DNA of 64,000 bases from CAJQQY01 sp045106765 (GTDB lineage Bacteria; Bacteroidota; Bacteroidia; Chitinophagales; Saprospiraceae), in the NCBI GenBank assembly GCA_045106765.1, contig JBGCFD010000125.1, positions 1 to 64,000 on the forward strand. Direction: 5' to 3'. Made by a program: the position numbers and the translations under genes. The notes below the pieces were generated by a model that did not search any database, was not told the origin of the DNA, and saw only the letters and a program-made list of their open reading frames with translations. Of the stretch, positions 32,960 through 42,865 are shown piece after piece; position 1 is the stretch's first letter; each line of letters opens with the position of its first letter.

Positions 32960-33079
32960 AAAATTTATTTTGATTGAGGCAACAATATGAGATTGTTTTT
33001 TGGAAAAAGCAATCTTTTGAAAAAAAAATAGATTTTGATTTTTAAATTTTTTACAATGAGTAAATCAATTTTTCATCTC

Positions 33080-33736
33080 CTAAAAATCAAATGCTTGCCA
33101 AACAACTTCATCTGGGATTGGTGCTTCTAACTTCACTAATTCATTCGTCACAGGATGCCGGAAAGCTAACTTCCAAGCATGCAAATGAATCGAACGATCT
33201 TTATTTCCTCGTTTAAAACCATATCGTTCATCGCCTTTGATGGGGCAGTCAATTTTTGCTAATTGTGCTCGAATTTGATGATGTCTTCCAGTCACCAAGT
33301 TAACTTCGAGTAAGTGATAATTATCAATAGAAGCAATTACTTTATATGTTAATTCTGCTTTTTTGCTGTTTGGTTTTTCTTCATCGTGAGCAAAAGCACG
33401 ATTCTTTTTTTGACTTTTTAAAAGATAATGAATGAGTGTTCCTTCTTTTTCTGGTGGATGATTCTTTACTACTGCGAGGTAAGTTTTTTTAATTGTTCTT
33501 TTTTGAAATTGCTCATTTAATATCGCTAGACATTTTTTATTTTTTGCCAACAAAACAATTCCGCTTGCAGGACGGTCGAGCCGATGAATAAGGTAAAGTT
33601 CAGATTTGGTATAAATCTCTGCGATGTCAAGTAATGCTTTATCACCTGATCGATCTGATTGCGTCGGTAATCCTGCAGACTTATTCAACGCAATGAGTTG
33701 ATTATTTTTATAAAGAACATTTTCGGTGATTTGCAT
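33080..33736 (-). CDS. RluA-family 23S/tRNA pseudouridine synthase
   Basis: Catalyses uridine-to-pseudouridine conversion in RNA. The active-site motif is LIHRLDRPASGIVLLAKN, with the catalytic Asp in HRLD. The family pattern VLYKNNQLIALNKSAGLPTQSD precedes it, and LLEVNLVTGRHHQIRAQLAKIDCPIKGDERYG follows. No N-terminal S4 domain is present, so it is the short RluA/RluC-like type, 218 residues from the ATG chosen (MQITENVLY); the frame extends 25 codons upstream without conserved content. Target base is unknown. Confidence 0.9.
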   Translation of the reverse strand: MQITENVLYKNNQLIALNKSAGLPTQSDRSGDKALLDIAEIYTKSELYLIHRLDRPASGIVLLAKNKKCLAILNEQFQKRTIKKTYLAVVKNHPPEKEGTLIHYLLKSQKKNRAFAHDEEKPNSKKAELTYKVIASIDNYHLLEVNLVTGRHHQIRAQLAKIDCPIKGDERYGFKRGNKDRSIHLHAWKLAFRHPVTNELVKLEAPIPDEVVWQAFDF

Positions 33737-33853
33737 ATTTATATTTTTGTGAAATTTTATTTGATTTTTTTGCCGCTGACTTTTCATGACTTTTTTAGAA
33801 GATAAGCTCAACGAACAGTCATATTTAAAGGCTTAAAAGTCTGTGGCAAAAAA

Positions 33854-34972
33854 TCATAGTCCAAACAGTTCTTGGACAATTAATCCATTTTTCATTCGTG
33901 GTTCAAACCAAGTAGACTTTGGAGGCATCACTCCTCCAGAATCAGCAGTCGTTAAGAGATCAGACATTTGTGCGGGGTAAAGACAAAATGCCACCCTCGA
34001 TTCTGACTTCAACGTTTTGGCTCTAATCGTTTCTATTCCTTCTGTTCCTGAAACATATTTAATTCGGGTATCCGTTTTTACATCTACAATCCCTAAAATA
34101 TTTTTCAAAACTTTATCGTCGAGCAAACTTGCATCTAGTACAATTTTTTGATTTTTATATTCTTTAAGTACTTCTGATCTCCATTTCAGGAGAAACCATT
34201 CTTTATTTAAAAACATGACAATTTCATGTTTTCGTTTAGGCTTCATTGGTTTCTCAATCATATCAATTTCAAAAACCTTTGAAAGCTTTGCCATAAACTG
34301 AGTCAACGTAATATCTCCCGAAGCATCGACAATTCGATTATAATCAAAAATCTCTAACTGGTCTACTGGAAAAAATGCAGTTAATAAATTTCCATATGGA
34401 TTTGCCTTTTTCTTCTTTTTAATTCGAGAATATAACAATGCACTTGCGGCGCAACGATGATGCCCATCCGCAATATAAGTTTCTGGAATTTTTTTCTCAA
34501 AAAGTTGTTGAATTCTTTCAATCGTATTTCCATCGTTTACTTCCCAAAGGACATGAGTTGAATTTTCTTTTTCAAAATGAATTGTATAATAAGGATCATT
34601 TTCCTCGATATGCTTTTCAAATAATTCATTCAACTTCTTGACTTTTGGATAAATCAAGAGAACTGGCTTGACGATCGCTTTTCGATTCATCATCAAATAC
34701 ATTTGTCGTTGCTCGGTGGCAGCTAAGGTATTTTCGTGTTTTTTAATGTTACCTTTTAAATACTCATTGATGTCAGCACAAGCAACTAAACCTGTATGGG
34801 TTCGAGTCGGCGATTGGATGCGATAAATGTAAACTGACTCTTGTGAAGCTTTGTTGTAGAAACCACTTTTTTTATAGGAAACATATTCTTCCTTTACGGT
34901 TCCAAAAAAAGAATCATTGGAAGCGATGTAATCGGTGTTAGGATAGATCGCTTGAAATGGACGAATCTTCAT
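33854..34972 (-). CDS. DUF1015-family protein
   Basis: Conserved bacterial protein of unknown biochemical function. It starts with MKIRPFQAIYPNTDYIAS, the usual opening, and carries the family hallmark ADGHHRCAASALLY, together with YRIQSPTRTHTGLVACADINEYLKGNIKKHENT near residue 50-85. The C-terminal segment FCLYPAQMSDLLTTADSGGVMPPKSTWFEPRMKNGLIVQELF is highly conserved in the family. Length 372 is a little short of the usual about 410. In many Bacteroidota it lies close to serine biosynthesis genes; that linkage is not seen in this window. Confidence 0.87.
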   Translation of the reverse strand: MKIRPFQAIYPNTDYIASNDSFFGTVKEEYVSYKKSGFYNKASQESVYIYRIQSPTRTHTGLVACADINEYLKGNIKKHENTLAATEQRQMYLMMNRKAIVKPVLLIYPKVKKLNELFEKHIEENDPYYTIHFEKENSTHVLWEVNDGNTIERIQQLFEKKIPETYIADGHHRCAASALLYSRIKKKKKANPYGNLLTAFFPVDQLEIFDYNRIVDASGDITLTQFMAKLSKVFEIDMIEKPMKPKRKHEIVMFLNKEWFLLKWRSEVLKEYKNQKIVLDASLLDDKVLKNILGIVDVKTDTRIKYVSGTEGIETIRAKTLKSESRVAFCLYPAQMSDLLTTADSGGVMPPKSTWFEPRMKNGLIVQELFGL

Positions 34973-35238
34973 GAATTGGTTGTCTGTTTTTTCAGTTTTA
35001 TTATCAAAAAATAAAACTGAGTTTGGTTCAAAATGGTTAGGTAAAATTTTCGGTCGGCAATTTAAGATTAGTTTGCCAGTAAAAAAAAACTTTCCCGTTA
35101 AGTTATCTTTTTTTAGGTCTTAATTTAGTTGGAAAATTGATATATCTATTTGTTACCGAATTGCATCGAAAGCAACTATCTTTCCTTTACTATCGTTTTA
35201 TAAATAATTATTTTTATAACACAACCAACTCCAATTAT

Positions 35239-35697
35239 ATGAAAATCTTAATGGTCTGCCTCGGTAATATTTGTCGATCGCCACTTGCAGAAGGCATTAT
35301 GAAAAATAAAATCCAAGAACATCAACTCAATTGGGAAGTAGATTCTGCTGGTACTGGCGCGTGGCATACAGGTGAAAAACCAGATCCTCGTTCTATTAAA
35401 GTTGCTCAAAAAAATAACATTGACATTACCTACCAACGAGGCCGACAATTCCAAGTTCATGACTTAGATGAATTCGATTTGGTCTTGACGATGGATGCAA
35501 CTAATTTTCAAAATGTAAGACATTTAGCTACTTCCTCTGAGCAAGAAGATAAGATTCACCTCATTATGAATTTTGTAAATCCGGGTTTTAATGAGCAAGT
35601 TCCTGATCCATATTATGGTACCGATGGGTTTGAAAGTGTATTTGAAATGTTGGATGTGGCATGTGATAGGATTGTCGAGAAATATCGATTTTTTTGA
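35239..35697 (+). CDS. Low-molecular-weight protein tyrosine phosphatase
   Basis: Cytoplasmic phosphatase with the P-loop V-C-L-G-N-I-C-R-S-P at residues about 6-15 (nucleophile Cys in the C-x5-R-S form) and the general-acid Asp in VPDPYYG near the C-terminus. HTGEKPDPRSIKVAQKNNID and RQFQVHDLDEFDLVLTMD are typical LMW-PTP stretches. The ATG chosen (MKILMVCLGN) gives 152 residues, the family's length; a longer open frame upstream has no homologous content. In Bacteroidota such enzymes often dephosphorylate tyrosine kinases of polysaccharide export; none is adjacent. Confidence 0.93.
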   Translation: MKILMVCLGNICRSPLAEGIMKNKIQEHQLNWEVDSAGTGAWHTGEKPDPRSIKVAQKNNIDITYQRGRQFQVHDLDEFDLVLTMDATNFQNVRHLATSSEQEDKIHLIMNFVNPGFNEQVPDPYYGTDGFESVFEMLDVACDRIVEKYRFF

Positions 35698-35734
35698 TAA
35701 CGTCTCCATTTTTTTTAACTTTAATAAAAAAGTT

Positions 35735-37501
35735 ATGAAAAGAAAAATACTAACACTTACCTATTTATTCTTCATTTTTTATTCTTCTCTATTTTCCCAA
35801 TCGCTAGAATGGAATGTCCAACAAAATCAATACACAAAAATAAAATCAGCAATTTCCCTAGATAATGGAAAATGGTTATTGGGTGGAACTTATTTCGATG
35901 CTAATGATTTCAATCATGATGCTTATTTTAGGATGATAGATTCTTCAGGAACAATTTGGGGAGTTTCGTCAGTTCCCGCTGCAGGTGGAATATCTGAAAG
36001 TACTGAGATGCTAAAAAAAGCAGGGTCGTTTATTTTCGAAGTGGGCAAAAACCGAGAGAATTATACTGTACAAAAATATTCACTAGACAGTAACAAATTA
36101 AATAGAATTCACTCTTTTTATTATGATGAATTTGTTGTTATAAACGATTTGGACATACTTCCAAATGGGAATGTTATAGTAGCTGGAAGTCAAATAGTTA
36201 ATTCTAAAAAACGTGCTTTTTTTGCTGCATACTCAAATGACTTAGAGACCGAGTTTGTCTTTTGGACATTAGGAAATGTAGGTCAAGCAAACGATATTGA
36301 AGTATTAGATGATGGGTCTTTTTTGATTATAGGAGAGTTTGAGTTTAGTAATTCCCCTTATGGGGTTCGTAGGTTTAGTGATAATTTTGGAGACTATGGA
36401 ATAAGTGCTAGTGGAGCAACCTATCAAAAAGTCAATAAAAAAATCAACGGAAAATATTTTGCTTATCAAGATGATAACCTATCCTTGCTTAATTCTAATT
36501 TCATAACAACTAATTCTATCGATCTTTCTAGCTATGGAAATATCATAGATATAGAAAGTGATGATAATTCTACTTTTGTGTTATGCCAAGGAGAAACAAC
36601 CGCTCCTAATATTTTAGAATTCAATAATGATTTCGAATTAGTTAATACATTTTCTTATGGAAGTAAATTCTTACGGCTTAATGATTTGATTCTAAATGAA
36701 AATGAAATCTCTTTTGCTGGTCATGCTATTCCATCTGTTCCTTTAGAAAACGAAATCACTACTCCTTCTTTAAGTGGATATTTTAGATCATTTCCAAGGC
36801 CGCTCAATACTAATTTTCCAGCTCATGATTTGGAGATTAGTGATGTGCGTATCCCTCATTCTGAAAAAAACAATGAATGTACAAATGGTTATTCACGATC
36901 ATTTGTAATCATTGACCTAAAAAAGGTTTCCGTTGATATTGTTAATCATGGAGAAGATACAATTTCTAGTGGTTATTTATTCCTTCAATTAGAAGGACTC
37001 AAAAGTTGTTATATAGGAATCTCAAATAACTCTACCTCCTTTCTTAGAAAAAAGCACTTTTTCAATTTAAATTTAGCACCAAATGATACTGCAACGATAG
37101 ATATCTTAAACTTTGAATTTCCAAAACTATTAAATGAGAGTTACCATATTGACCTTTGTGCATGGGTTTCTGCTGTGGATAAAAAATTAGATACCAATAA
37201 TGAAAATGATTTTTACTGTGGAAAAATACCATTAAAAGGTATTGACTTTTCAGATTCAGAGGAAACTGCTGGAATCTATCCAAATCCTGCAAATGATTTT
37301 ATTAATGTATCTCTAAAATTAACTTACTTGGAGGAAACAGAAATTGAAATCTATACTTTCATGGGGCAATTAGTCTATAAGAGTTCTATTCCTTTTTCTT
37401 CCGATAAAAAATTTATAGATATTTCTAGTTTTCAAGAAGGAAGTTATTTTCTTAACATAAAGAATAGTAAAATTAAAGAAACCCTTCAATTTGTCAAATA
37501 A
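35735..37501 (+). CDS. Large secreted protein with T9SS sorting domain
   Basis: 588-residue exported protein. Signal peptide about 1-22 (FIFYSSLFSQ end). The body has repeated beta-propeller-like strands (ISLDNGKWLLGGTYFDANDF, DILPNGNVIVAGSQI, VLDDGSFLIIGEFEF), followed by a domain around 390-510. The last 75 residues are a type IX secretion sorting domain: GIYPNPANDFINVSL, then EIEIYTFMGQLVYKS and FQEGSYFLNI. This predicts transport across the outer membrane and attachment or release. Function of the body is unknown. A strong terminator follows. Confidence 0.85.
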   Translation: MKRKILTLTYLFFIFYSSLFSQSLEWNVQQNQYTKIKSAISLDNGKWLLGGTYFDANDFNHDAYFRMIDSSGTIWGVSSVPAAGGISESTEMLKKAGSFIFEVGKNRENYTVQKYSLDSNKLNRIHSFYYDEFVVINDLDILPNGNVIVAGSQIVNSKKRAFFAAYSNDLETEFVFWTLGNVGQANDIEVLDDGSFLIIGEFEFSNSPYGVRRFSDNFGDYGISASGATYQKVNKKINGKYFAYQDDNLSLLNSNFITTNSIDLSSYGNIIDIESDDNSTFVLCQGETTAPNILEFNNDFELVNTFSYGSKFLRLNDLILNENEISFAGHAIPSVPLENEITTPSLSGYFRSFPRPLNTNFPAHDLEISDVRIPHSEKNNECTNGYSRSFVIIDLKKVSVDIVNHGEDTISSGYLFLQLEGLKSCYIGISNNSTSFLRKKHFFNLNLAPNDTATIDILNFEFPKLLNESYHIDLCAWVSAVDKKLDTNNENDFYCGKIPLKGIDFSDSEETAGIYPNPANDFINVSLKLTYLEETEIEIYTFMGQLVYKSSIPFSSDKKFIDISSFQEGSYFLNIKNSKIKETLQFVK

Positions 37502-37519
37502 AAATATTCCCTAAAAAAG

Positions 37520-37566
37520 GGAAGCCGTAAATATTTTATAACAAAACATTTACGGCTTTCTTTTTA
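37520..37566 (+). terminator. Terminator after the T9SS protein gene
   Basis: AAGCCGTAAAT pairs with ATTTACGGCTT around a 20-base loop, followed by TCTTTTT. Confidence 0.8.
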
Positions 37567-37581
37567 TCTGAAAAAATAGAA

Positions 37582-38580
37582 CTATCCTGGTTCTGATTCC
37601 GCTCCAGTCTCTTTTCCTAGCAATCCTCGAAATGCATCCTTTACTGTATTTCCCTCATTGATCACTTTATACATTTCTTCGGTGATTGGCATCTCCACAT
37701 TATATTGATGTGCTAATTCTCGAACAACGCCGCAAGTTTTCACTCCTTCTGCTACCATCGACATTTCATCTATTATTTCGTCGAGGGAACGGCCTTTGCC
37801 TAAATTATAACCTACTGTTCGATTTCGACTTTGCGTACTACTGCAAGTTGCGACCAAATCTCCCATACCTGCCAATCCTGAAAAAGTCAATGGGTTTCCT
37901 CCCATCGCAACTCCTAAACGGGTGAGTTCTGCCAAGCCTCTTGTGATGATCGCAGCTCGGGTATTATCTCCTGCACCTGCTCCATCCCCCATGCCTGCCG
38001 CTATCGCAATTACATTTTTTAATGCACCTCCAAGTTCACAGCCCACCACATCATCATTGGTATAAACTCTAAATAAACCTGTGCTAAAAATTTTCTTTAA
38101 CTCCTTCGCAATTGTATCGTCAACCATCGCAATCACACCTGCGGCTGCTTGTCCTGCCATAATTTCTCTTGCTAAATTTGGGCCAGTCAAAACTCCTGCG
38201 GGATGTCCCGGCATGACAGTTTCAATAATTTCAGTCATCCGCATTTTGGTTCCTTGCTCTAACCCTTTGGATAAACTAACTATCGGAATCCATGGCCGAA
38301 TAAATGGTTTAGCATCTTCCAAGACACGTCGAAAAACTTGTGACGGAACTCCCATTACTAAAACATCTGCATCATGAATTGCTTCCTCGATTGAATTTGT
38401 TGCTCGGAGCGAAGGAGTGAGCTTTGCACCAGGAAGATATTTTTCATTGCGATGATTGTTGTTAATATCATCGACTGTATTTGGATTTCGAGCCCACATT
38501 TTTGTAGGTGCATTTCTAGCAATTAACGAAGCAACTGTTGTACCCCATGAACCTCCTCCGAGTAAACCAACTTTTAGCAT
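37582..38580 (-). CDS. gpsA: Glycerol-3-phosphate dehydrogenase [NAD(P)+]
   Basis: Reduces dihydroxyacetone phosphate to sn-glycerol 3-phosphate for phospholipid synthesis. The dinucleotide loop is GLLGGGSWGTTVASL (6-20). The catalytic Lys/Asp region is VVGCELGGALKNVIAIAAGMGDGAGAGDNTRAAIITRG. PNLAREIMAGQAAAGVIA and GLAGMGDLVATCSSTQSRNR are conserved. Length 332 is normal. It is followed, across a small outer-membrane gene, by the fused acyltransferase that would consume its product, on the same strand but upstream in transcription order. Confidence 0.95.
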   Translation of the reverse strand: MLKVGLLGGGSWGTTVASLIARNAPTKMWARNPNTVDDINNNHRNEKYLPGAKLTPSLRATNSIEEAIHDADVLVMGVPSQVFRRVLEDAKPFIRPWIPIVSLSKGLEQGTKMRMTEIIETVMPGHPAGVLTGPNLAREIMAGQAAAGVIAMVDDTIAKELKKIFSTGLFRVYTNDDVVGCELGGALKNVIAIAAGMGDGAGAGDNTRAAIITRGLAELTRLGVAMGGNPLTFSGLAGMGDLVATCSSTQSRNRTVGYNLGKGRSLDEIIDEMSMVAEGVKTCGVVRELAHQYNVEMPITEEMYKVINEGNTVKDAFRGLLGKETGAESEPG

Positions 38581-38584
38581 AATT

Positions 38585-39196
38585 CTACCATTTATAATGA
38601 TAATTAAAATAAAATCTTATCCATATACTTGTAAGACATGCAAACTCTTTTCGATTCTCCGCCTCTTTTAATTGTCCAATAGAAATTTGAGTTCCAATTG
38701 AAAATCTCCTTTTTTGCTTTTGCCCTTTAATTTTAAATCTTGTTGGGAGAAAAAACTTCACATACCCACCAGTAAAATAACCTCCTCCTGGATCCGAATA
38801 AGAATCATCCCAATGAATAAATGATTCTCTTTTAAACCCAATATCGATAGGATTTTTTTTCTCCATCAAGATTCTCGTAAATATTCCAAAACCAAATAGT
38901 GAACGATATTTTTCTCCATCCGCTCTATCTCTTTCCTGATATTTATAAAGTGTTTTTGATTCTCCAAAATGGCTTCCTGCTACTGCAATATAATTACTAT
39001 AATTTACTCCCAATTCTCCTTCAATTCCTATGGAAAATTTATCATTAAAACTTAAGCAAGCATGTAAATTGGCATCCAATGGAAAAGCATCAATTCCCCA
39101 GTAGATTTTAGTATTTTCAAATCTGATTTGGCTTTCCAAGTTATTCGAAATTAAAACTCCAAAGAAGACAAATATGATTTTCAACTTAAGTTTCAA
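38585..39196 (-). CDS. Hypothetical secreted protein, possible small barrel
   Basis: 203 residues with a signal peptide (about 1-22, ending LESQ). The mature part alternates hydrophobic strands with turns (SIGIEGELGVNYSNYIAV, RSLFGFGIFTRILMEKKNPIDIGFKRE, FTGGYVKFFLPTRFK, RFSIGTQISIGQL) and ends in aromatic residues, consistent with a small outer-membrane or periplasmic beta barrel. No family is recognised. It ends four bases before gpsA starts and follows the fused acyltransferase closely, so the three genes (39225-42548, this one, gpsA) probably form one transcript. Confidence 0.65.
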   Translation of the reverse strand: MKLKLKIIFVFFGVLISNNLESQIRFENTKIYWGIDAFPLDANLHACLSFNDKFSIGIEGELGVNYSNYIAVAGSHFGESKTLYKYQERDRADGEKYRSLFGFGIFTRILMEKKNPIDIGFKRESFIHWDDSYSDPGGGYFTGGYVKFFLPTRFKIKGQKQKRRFSIGTQISIGQLKEAENRKEFACLTSIWIRFYFNYHYKW

Positions 39197-39224
39197 TTTG
39201 TTTTATTTTTTCCAAATAATAAGT

Positions 39225-42200
39225 CTAGTCTTTTTTTACCTTTCCATTTTTTAAATTAGCTTTCCCATTCGACTTGGCCTTAGGTAATTTTTTCTTCGGA
39301 ACTTCCTGCCCCAATTCTATCAAAAACTCATTTCGAATTTTTTCAATATTCCTTTCCATATTTGTTTTCGTCCATCGTTTGGTTGATACGGGTGGAAGTA
39401 CTTTTATCTCAATTGCAGTCGCTCGAAAAAGTGCTCCTCCATTTGGCATCGCATCCGATGCATTTCTCAAAATAATTGGAATCAACGGAACACCAGCTTG
39501 CATCGCCAAATGAAATGCTCCTTTTTTAAATGCGCCCAAAGTCTTGTCTTGGCTTCGAGTACCTTCTGGAAAAATAATAATTGATGTGTTATTTTGCAAA
39601 GCTTCCACCGCAGGTTTCATTGCCTCTATCGCTTTTTCTTTATCTTTTCGATCAATAAAAATTACACCACCAGCTTGTAATAATTGACCGATAATTGGCA
39701 TCTTCTTTAATTCTTTTTTCGCTATTCCAACAGCATCTTTTCGAATCAATTTGGCAGCGACGAACATGTCTACACTACTTTGATGATTCAATATAAAAAC
39801 TGCTGGTCGTTTTTCCCAAAGGTATTCTTCTCCTTTGACTGCCAATTCTAGTCCAGCCATTTTAACCACTAAGTCACCAACATTTGCCATCATCGAATTA
39901 ACACCATCTGTCCAAGACATATTAAATGTCCCCGATGCTACTCCCTTAAAAACAGCAGGAACTAAACTTCCCAAAGCTAAACCAGTTCGAACAAAATTGG
40001 AAAGACCTGGTCGCTTTTCATCATTCAACCGATAAACTGTCCAATCATTTTGATACGCCAAAGCGGAGAGTTTTGTATCAGGATTCATTGGTCTAGGGTT
40101 TCCTACAATTTCAAGCAATGGCAAGTCTTCTGCACTATCGGTATAGAAAAAACTTTTGGTTAAATCTAGATTATATTTTTTAGTTAGTTCTTTTGCAGCA
40201 TGTGCTTTTCCATCTCCCCAACATGCTGGTTCAACGATATTACCCGTAAATTTTCCACCTTTGACTTCCATTACTGTACACATCACATGCTCAATATTTA
40301 AGTCACGAGCAATTGGATTAACTTGATAAGGTGTCGCTGCTGAAATGATCGCCACCGTATGTCCTTTTGCCAAATGTGCTGCTACTAAAGCTCTCGCTTC
40401 TGGATAGATTTCAGTAGCTAAATGTTTATGATAAACATCTTCTCCAACTTCGATAAATGTTTTCTCATCGACACCTTTTACACCCTGTGCACCCATTGCG
40501 GCAAGTCCTGCAAAATTTCCATTCCCCATCGCGTAAACCATCACACCTGCAAATTGAGCTACAACTTCACGAGCAGTAATTCGACCACTCAATACTTTTG
40601 TCTGGAAAAATTCTTTCGCAGAAAATCCCTTAATCAAGGTTCTATCTAAATCGAAAAATGCTCCAATGTGTGCACCTCCTTCTCCTTCCATAACTGGACG
40701 AGTAAAAGCATCCGTTTTGGAACCAGGAACAATATCTCTTTCGATTGGAACAAGCTGAGTTGTCTCAGCAGGCTTAGTTAAGGTAAGTGTTTGCAAAGTT
40801 TTGATTCGCTCAGCTACATCATTTAATTGATTAAGAAATTTTTGAATAGCTTCTTTTTTATTATCATCTGGCGTAGGAATCAAACCTAGATTTTTTGCCA
40901 AACGAATTCCATTAATTAAAAATGGTTTTGACACCGATTCGATTCTTTGAATCCGCCCTTGCCAATGCATTTCTTCACTAACAAATAAACAATCGTTAAT
41001 AAAATTCTCTTCATCAAAAACTCGTCGTGGTCGCATATTTTGCAACGCATAAACAACTACTCGATAAGCTTCTACATAACTATGTAAAACTACAGGAGCA
41101 ACGATCACATTTTGTTTTTCCAAAAATGAGATAGCACCTGATTTAGTTTGCTTAATTAACTTTTCCCAATTTTTATCCAACACTTCTAAGTTCGACTCCA
41201 GTTCATCTGAAAACTGAGATTTTTTTGAATAGAAAAATTCAAACTTAAATAATTGTCGCAGCTTCATTATCTCACTCCAAAAAGTTTCTCCTCTTACATT
41301 AGGTTTTGCTTCAGACGATTCTAACAAAGCAAGTTCGATAAATGCTCGTTGGTAGAGATGATGCACCGACATATTTGCGTAGTAGGTTGCTTGCAAATAA
41401 TTTTCGGAAACGATCACATATTTTGCATGAAGGATATCTCCATGTTGCAAAATAAGTTTTGCTCGAATCAATAAATTCAACGCAGTTTGCACACTTTCTC
41501 CTATCGGTTTTCCTCTATCGACTAAGGCATCAGGATTTCGTTTTTCAATCAATTCCATTAATCGAATAACATCATTTTCAATCGCTATTTTACTCAATGA
41601 AAATTTACTCAGTAAGGCTATACAAATTAATGATGAAGTTGTCACAGGGGTAATCTCATTAATTTTATGAACAAGTTCCAAAGCAAATTTTGGCAACTTG
41701 CCTGAGTATCCTTTTACATCATAACCTTCTGTAATGATAGCAACGGAGTTATCATTTTTCACATCCACAGGTTCGCCAAACCGTAGAGAAATCTTTCCGA
41801 AATTATTTCCCATTTTTTTGATGTAGTTCATAAACCACATCAAACTCTCAGGAGTTTTTTTATTTCGTCGCCATTGCAACGTGATATCTTTTACATCTGG
41901 AATCAAATCATACACTATCGAAACTGGCACATATTTTACTTCTTGTGAAGATTGCTCTTCTGCTTCTTTGATGTATTTTAAAATCCCCACTTTTGGCCAA
42001 ACCAATTTTCCAGTTCGAGATCGAGTCCCTTCAATAGCCCACATAAAATGAGCATTATCATTCACCAACGATGCGATAAAATGTCGCAAAGTCGCTTTGT
42101 AAATTTCATTATCTTTAAATGATCTTCGAATAAAGATTACTCCGTTTTGTCGCCCCATCTGATTCAATCCCATAAATGCCATATTGATTCCCGCAAATGT

Positions 42201-42548
42201 GTATGGCAATGGAATACCATGTCGAGTCAGCACTACGGCAAGTACCATCATATCAATATAAGTCTTATGAGTCATCACAAAGGCAATCGGATGTTGTCGA
42301 GCCAAGTGACTCAATTTTTTTATTTCGGTAGGATTGACATCAATTGTTTTTTTGTACCCACGAGAAAGAATGTACTGCGAAAATTCCATCCCCATTACAT
42401 TCGCAACAGGACTATGTTGCGTGTATAATTCTTTCATGTACTCTCCCGCTTTACTGTAAACCTCCTCAAACGAATCACCGTTTTCCTCAGCGATCAATAC
42501 TAGTTTTTTTTGAAATTTTGAATCTCGTAGAATGTTTTCCATCGACAT
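39225..42548 (-). CDS. Fused PlsB-like / HAD-IB phosphatase / PlsC acyltransferase
   Basis: A 1107-residue three-part protein. Residues 1-590 resemble glycerol-3-phosphate acyltransferase (PlsB type): H-x4-D motif in MTHKTYIDMM near 93 and AIEGTRSRTGK near 176, followed by a long helical tail. Residues about 630-850 are a HAD-IB hydrolase (AFFDLDRTLIKGFSAKEFF, then FYTDSAEDLPLLE), as in SerB-like phosphatases. Residues about 900-1085 are a PlsC acyltransferase, with NHQSSVDMF near 920 and FPEGTRSQDK near 994. Together the parts could make lysophosphatidate and phosphatidate from glycerol 3-phosphate. HAD-PlsC fusions are known; the added PlsB-like domain is less usual. The C-terminus is Lys-rich. 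Confidence 0.87.
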   Translation of the reverse strand: MSMENILRDSKFQKKLVLIAEENGDSFEEVYSKAGEYMKELYTQHSPVANVMGMEFSQYILSRGYKKTIDVNPTEIKKLSHLARQHPIAFVMTHKTYIDMMVLAVVLTRHGIPLPYTFAGINMAFMGLNQMGRQNGVIFIRRSFKDNEIYKATLRHFIASLVNDNAHFMWAIEGTRSRTGKLVWPKVGILKYIKEAEEQSSQEVKYVPVSIVYDLIPDVKDITLQWRRNKKTPESLMWFMNYIKKMGNNFGKISLRFGEPVDVKNDNSVAIITEGYDVKGYSGKLPKFALELVHKINEITPVTTSSLICIALLSKFSLSKIAIENDVIRLMELIEKRNPDALVDRGKPIGESVQTALNLLIRAKLILQHGDILHAKYVIVSENYLQATYYANMSVHHLYQRAFIELALLESSEAKPNVRGETFWSEIMKLRQLFKFEFFYSKKSQFSDELESNLEVLDKNWEKLIKQTKSGAISFLEKQNVIVAPVVLHSYVEAYRVVVYALQNMRPRRVFDEENFINDCLFVSEEMHWQGRIQRIESVSKPFLINGIRLAKNLGLIPTPDDNKKEAIQKFLNQLNDVAERIKTLQTLTLTKPAETTQLVPIERDIVPGSKTDAFTRPVMEGEGGAHIGAFFDLDRTLIKGFSAKEFFQTKVLSGRITAREVVAQFAGVMVYAMGNGNFAGLAAMGAQGVKGVDEKTFIEVGEDVYHKHLATEIYPEARALVAAHLAKGHTVAIISAATPYQVNPIARDLNIEHVMCTVMEVKGGKFTGNIVEPACWGDGKAHAAKELTKKYNLDLTKSFFYTDSAEDLPLLEIVGNPRPMNPDTKLSALAYQNDWTVYRLNDEKRPGLSNFVRTGLALGSLVPAVFKGVASGTFNMSWTDGVNSMMANVGDLVVKMAGLELAVKGEEYLWEKRPAVFILNHQSSVDMFVAAKLIRKDAVGIAKKELKKMPIIGQLLQAGGVIFIDRKDKEKAIEAMKPAVEALQNNTSIIIFPEGTRSQDKTLGAFKKGAFHLAMQAGVPLIPIILRNASDAMPNGGALFRATAIEIKVLPPVSTKRWTKTNMERNIEKIRNEFLIELGQEVPKKKLPKAKSNGKANLKNGKVKKD

Positions 42549-42865
42549 TATCTATAGGGTTTTATTATGCTTCTGTTCTTTTTCTTTACTCTAAAATATA
42601 TCTCAACCAATATAGTAAATCAAAATAACACCGCCATAAAATTCTGTTAAACTTTGGTTTTTAAACTAAAATCAGCCTATGTTGTTCCCACAAAGAGCGT
42701 TTTAAAGGCATTCTAAAAGACAATTATTATTTTTTTATATCTGAAAAAAAAGTACCTTTAGCACTTAAACTATAGTCTAAAAAATAAAATCAACCAGTAG
42801 GTTTTTCATTTAAAATCTCCATTTCATTGGACTTTTGGATAAAAAATCTCCTTAATCTAGCTGTT

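Larger units (their letters stand above)
32637..33079 (-). promoter_or_regulatory. ilv operon leader region (attenuator)
   Basis: About 440 bases upstream of ilvD hold, in transcription order, an AT-rich promoter zone, a small AGATTG/CAATCT hairpin, the Ile/Val-rich leader peptide (32959-32873), a segment GGAAAGGC (32894-32887) inside it, and the terminator (32850-32819). GGAAAGGC can pair with the terminator's first arm GCCTTTCC, so two exclusive structures exist. A ribosome stalled on Ile/Val codons would leave GGAAAGGC free to form the antiterminator; a ribosome reaching the stop codon would cover it and allow termination. Confidence 0.8.

Noticed and set aside
35137..35238. N-terminal extension of the tyrosine phosphatase
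   Set aside because: The upstream 34 codons have no homologous content and the family starts at MKILMVCLGN.
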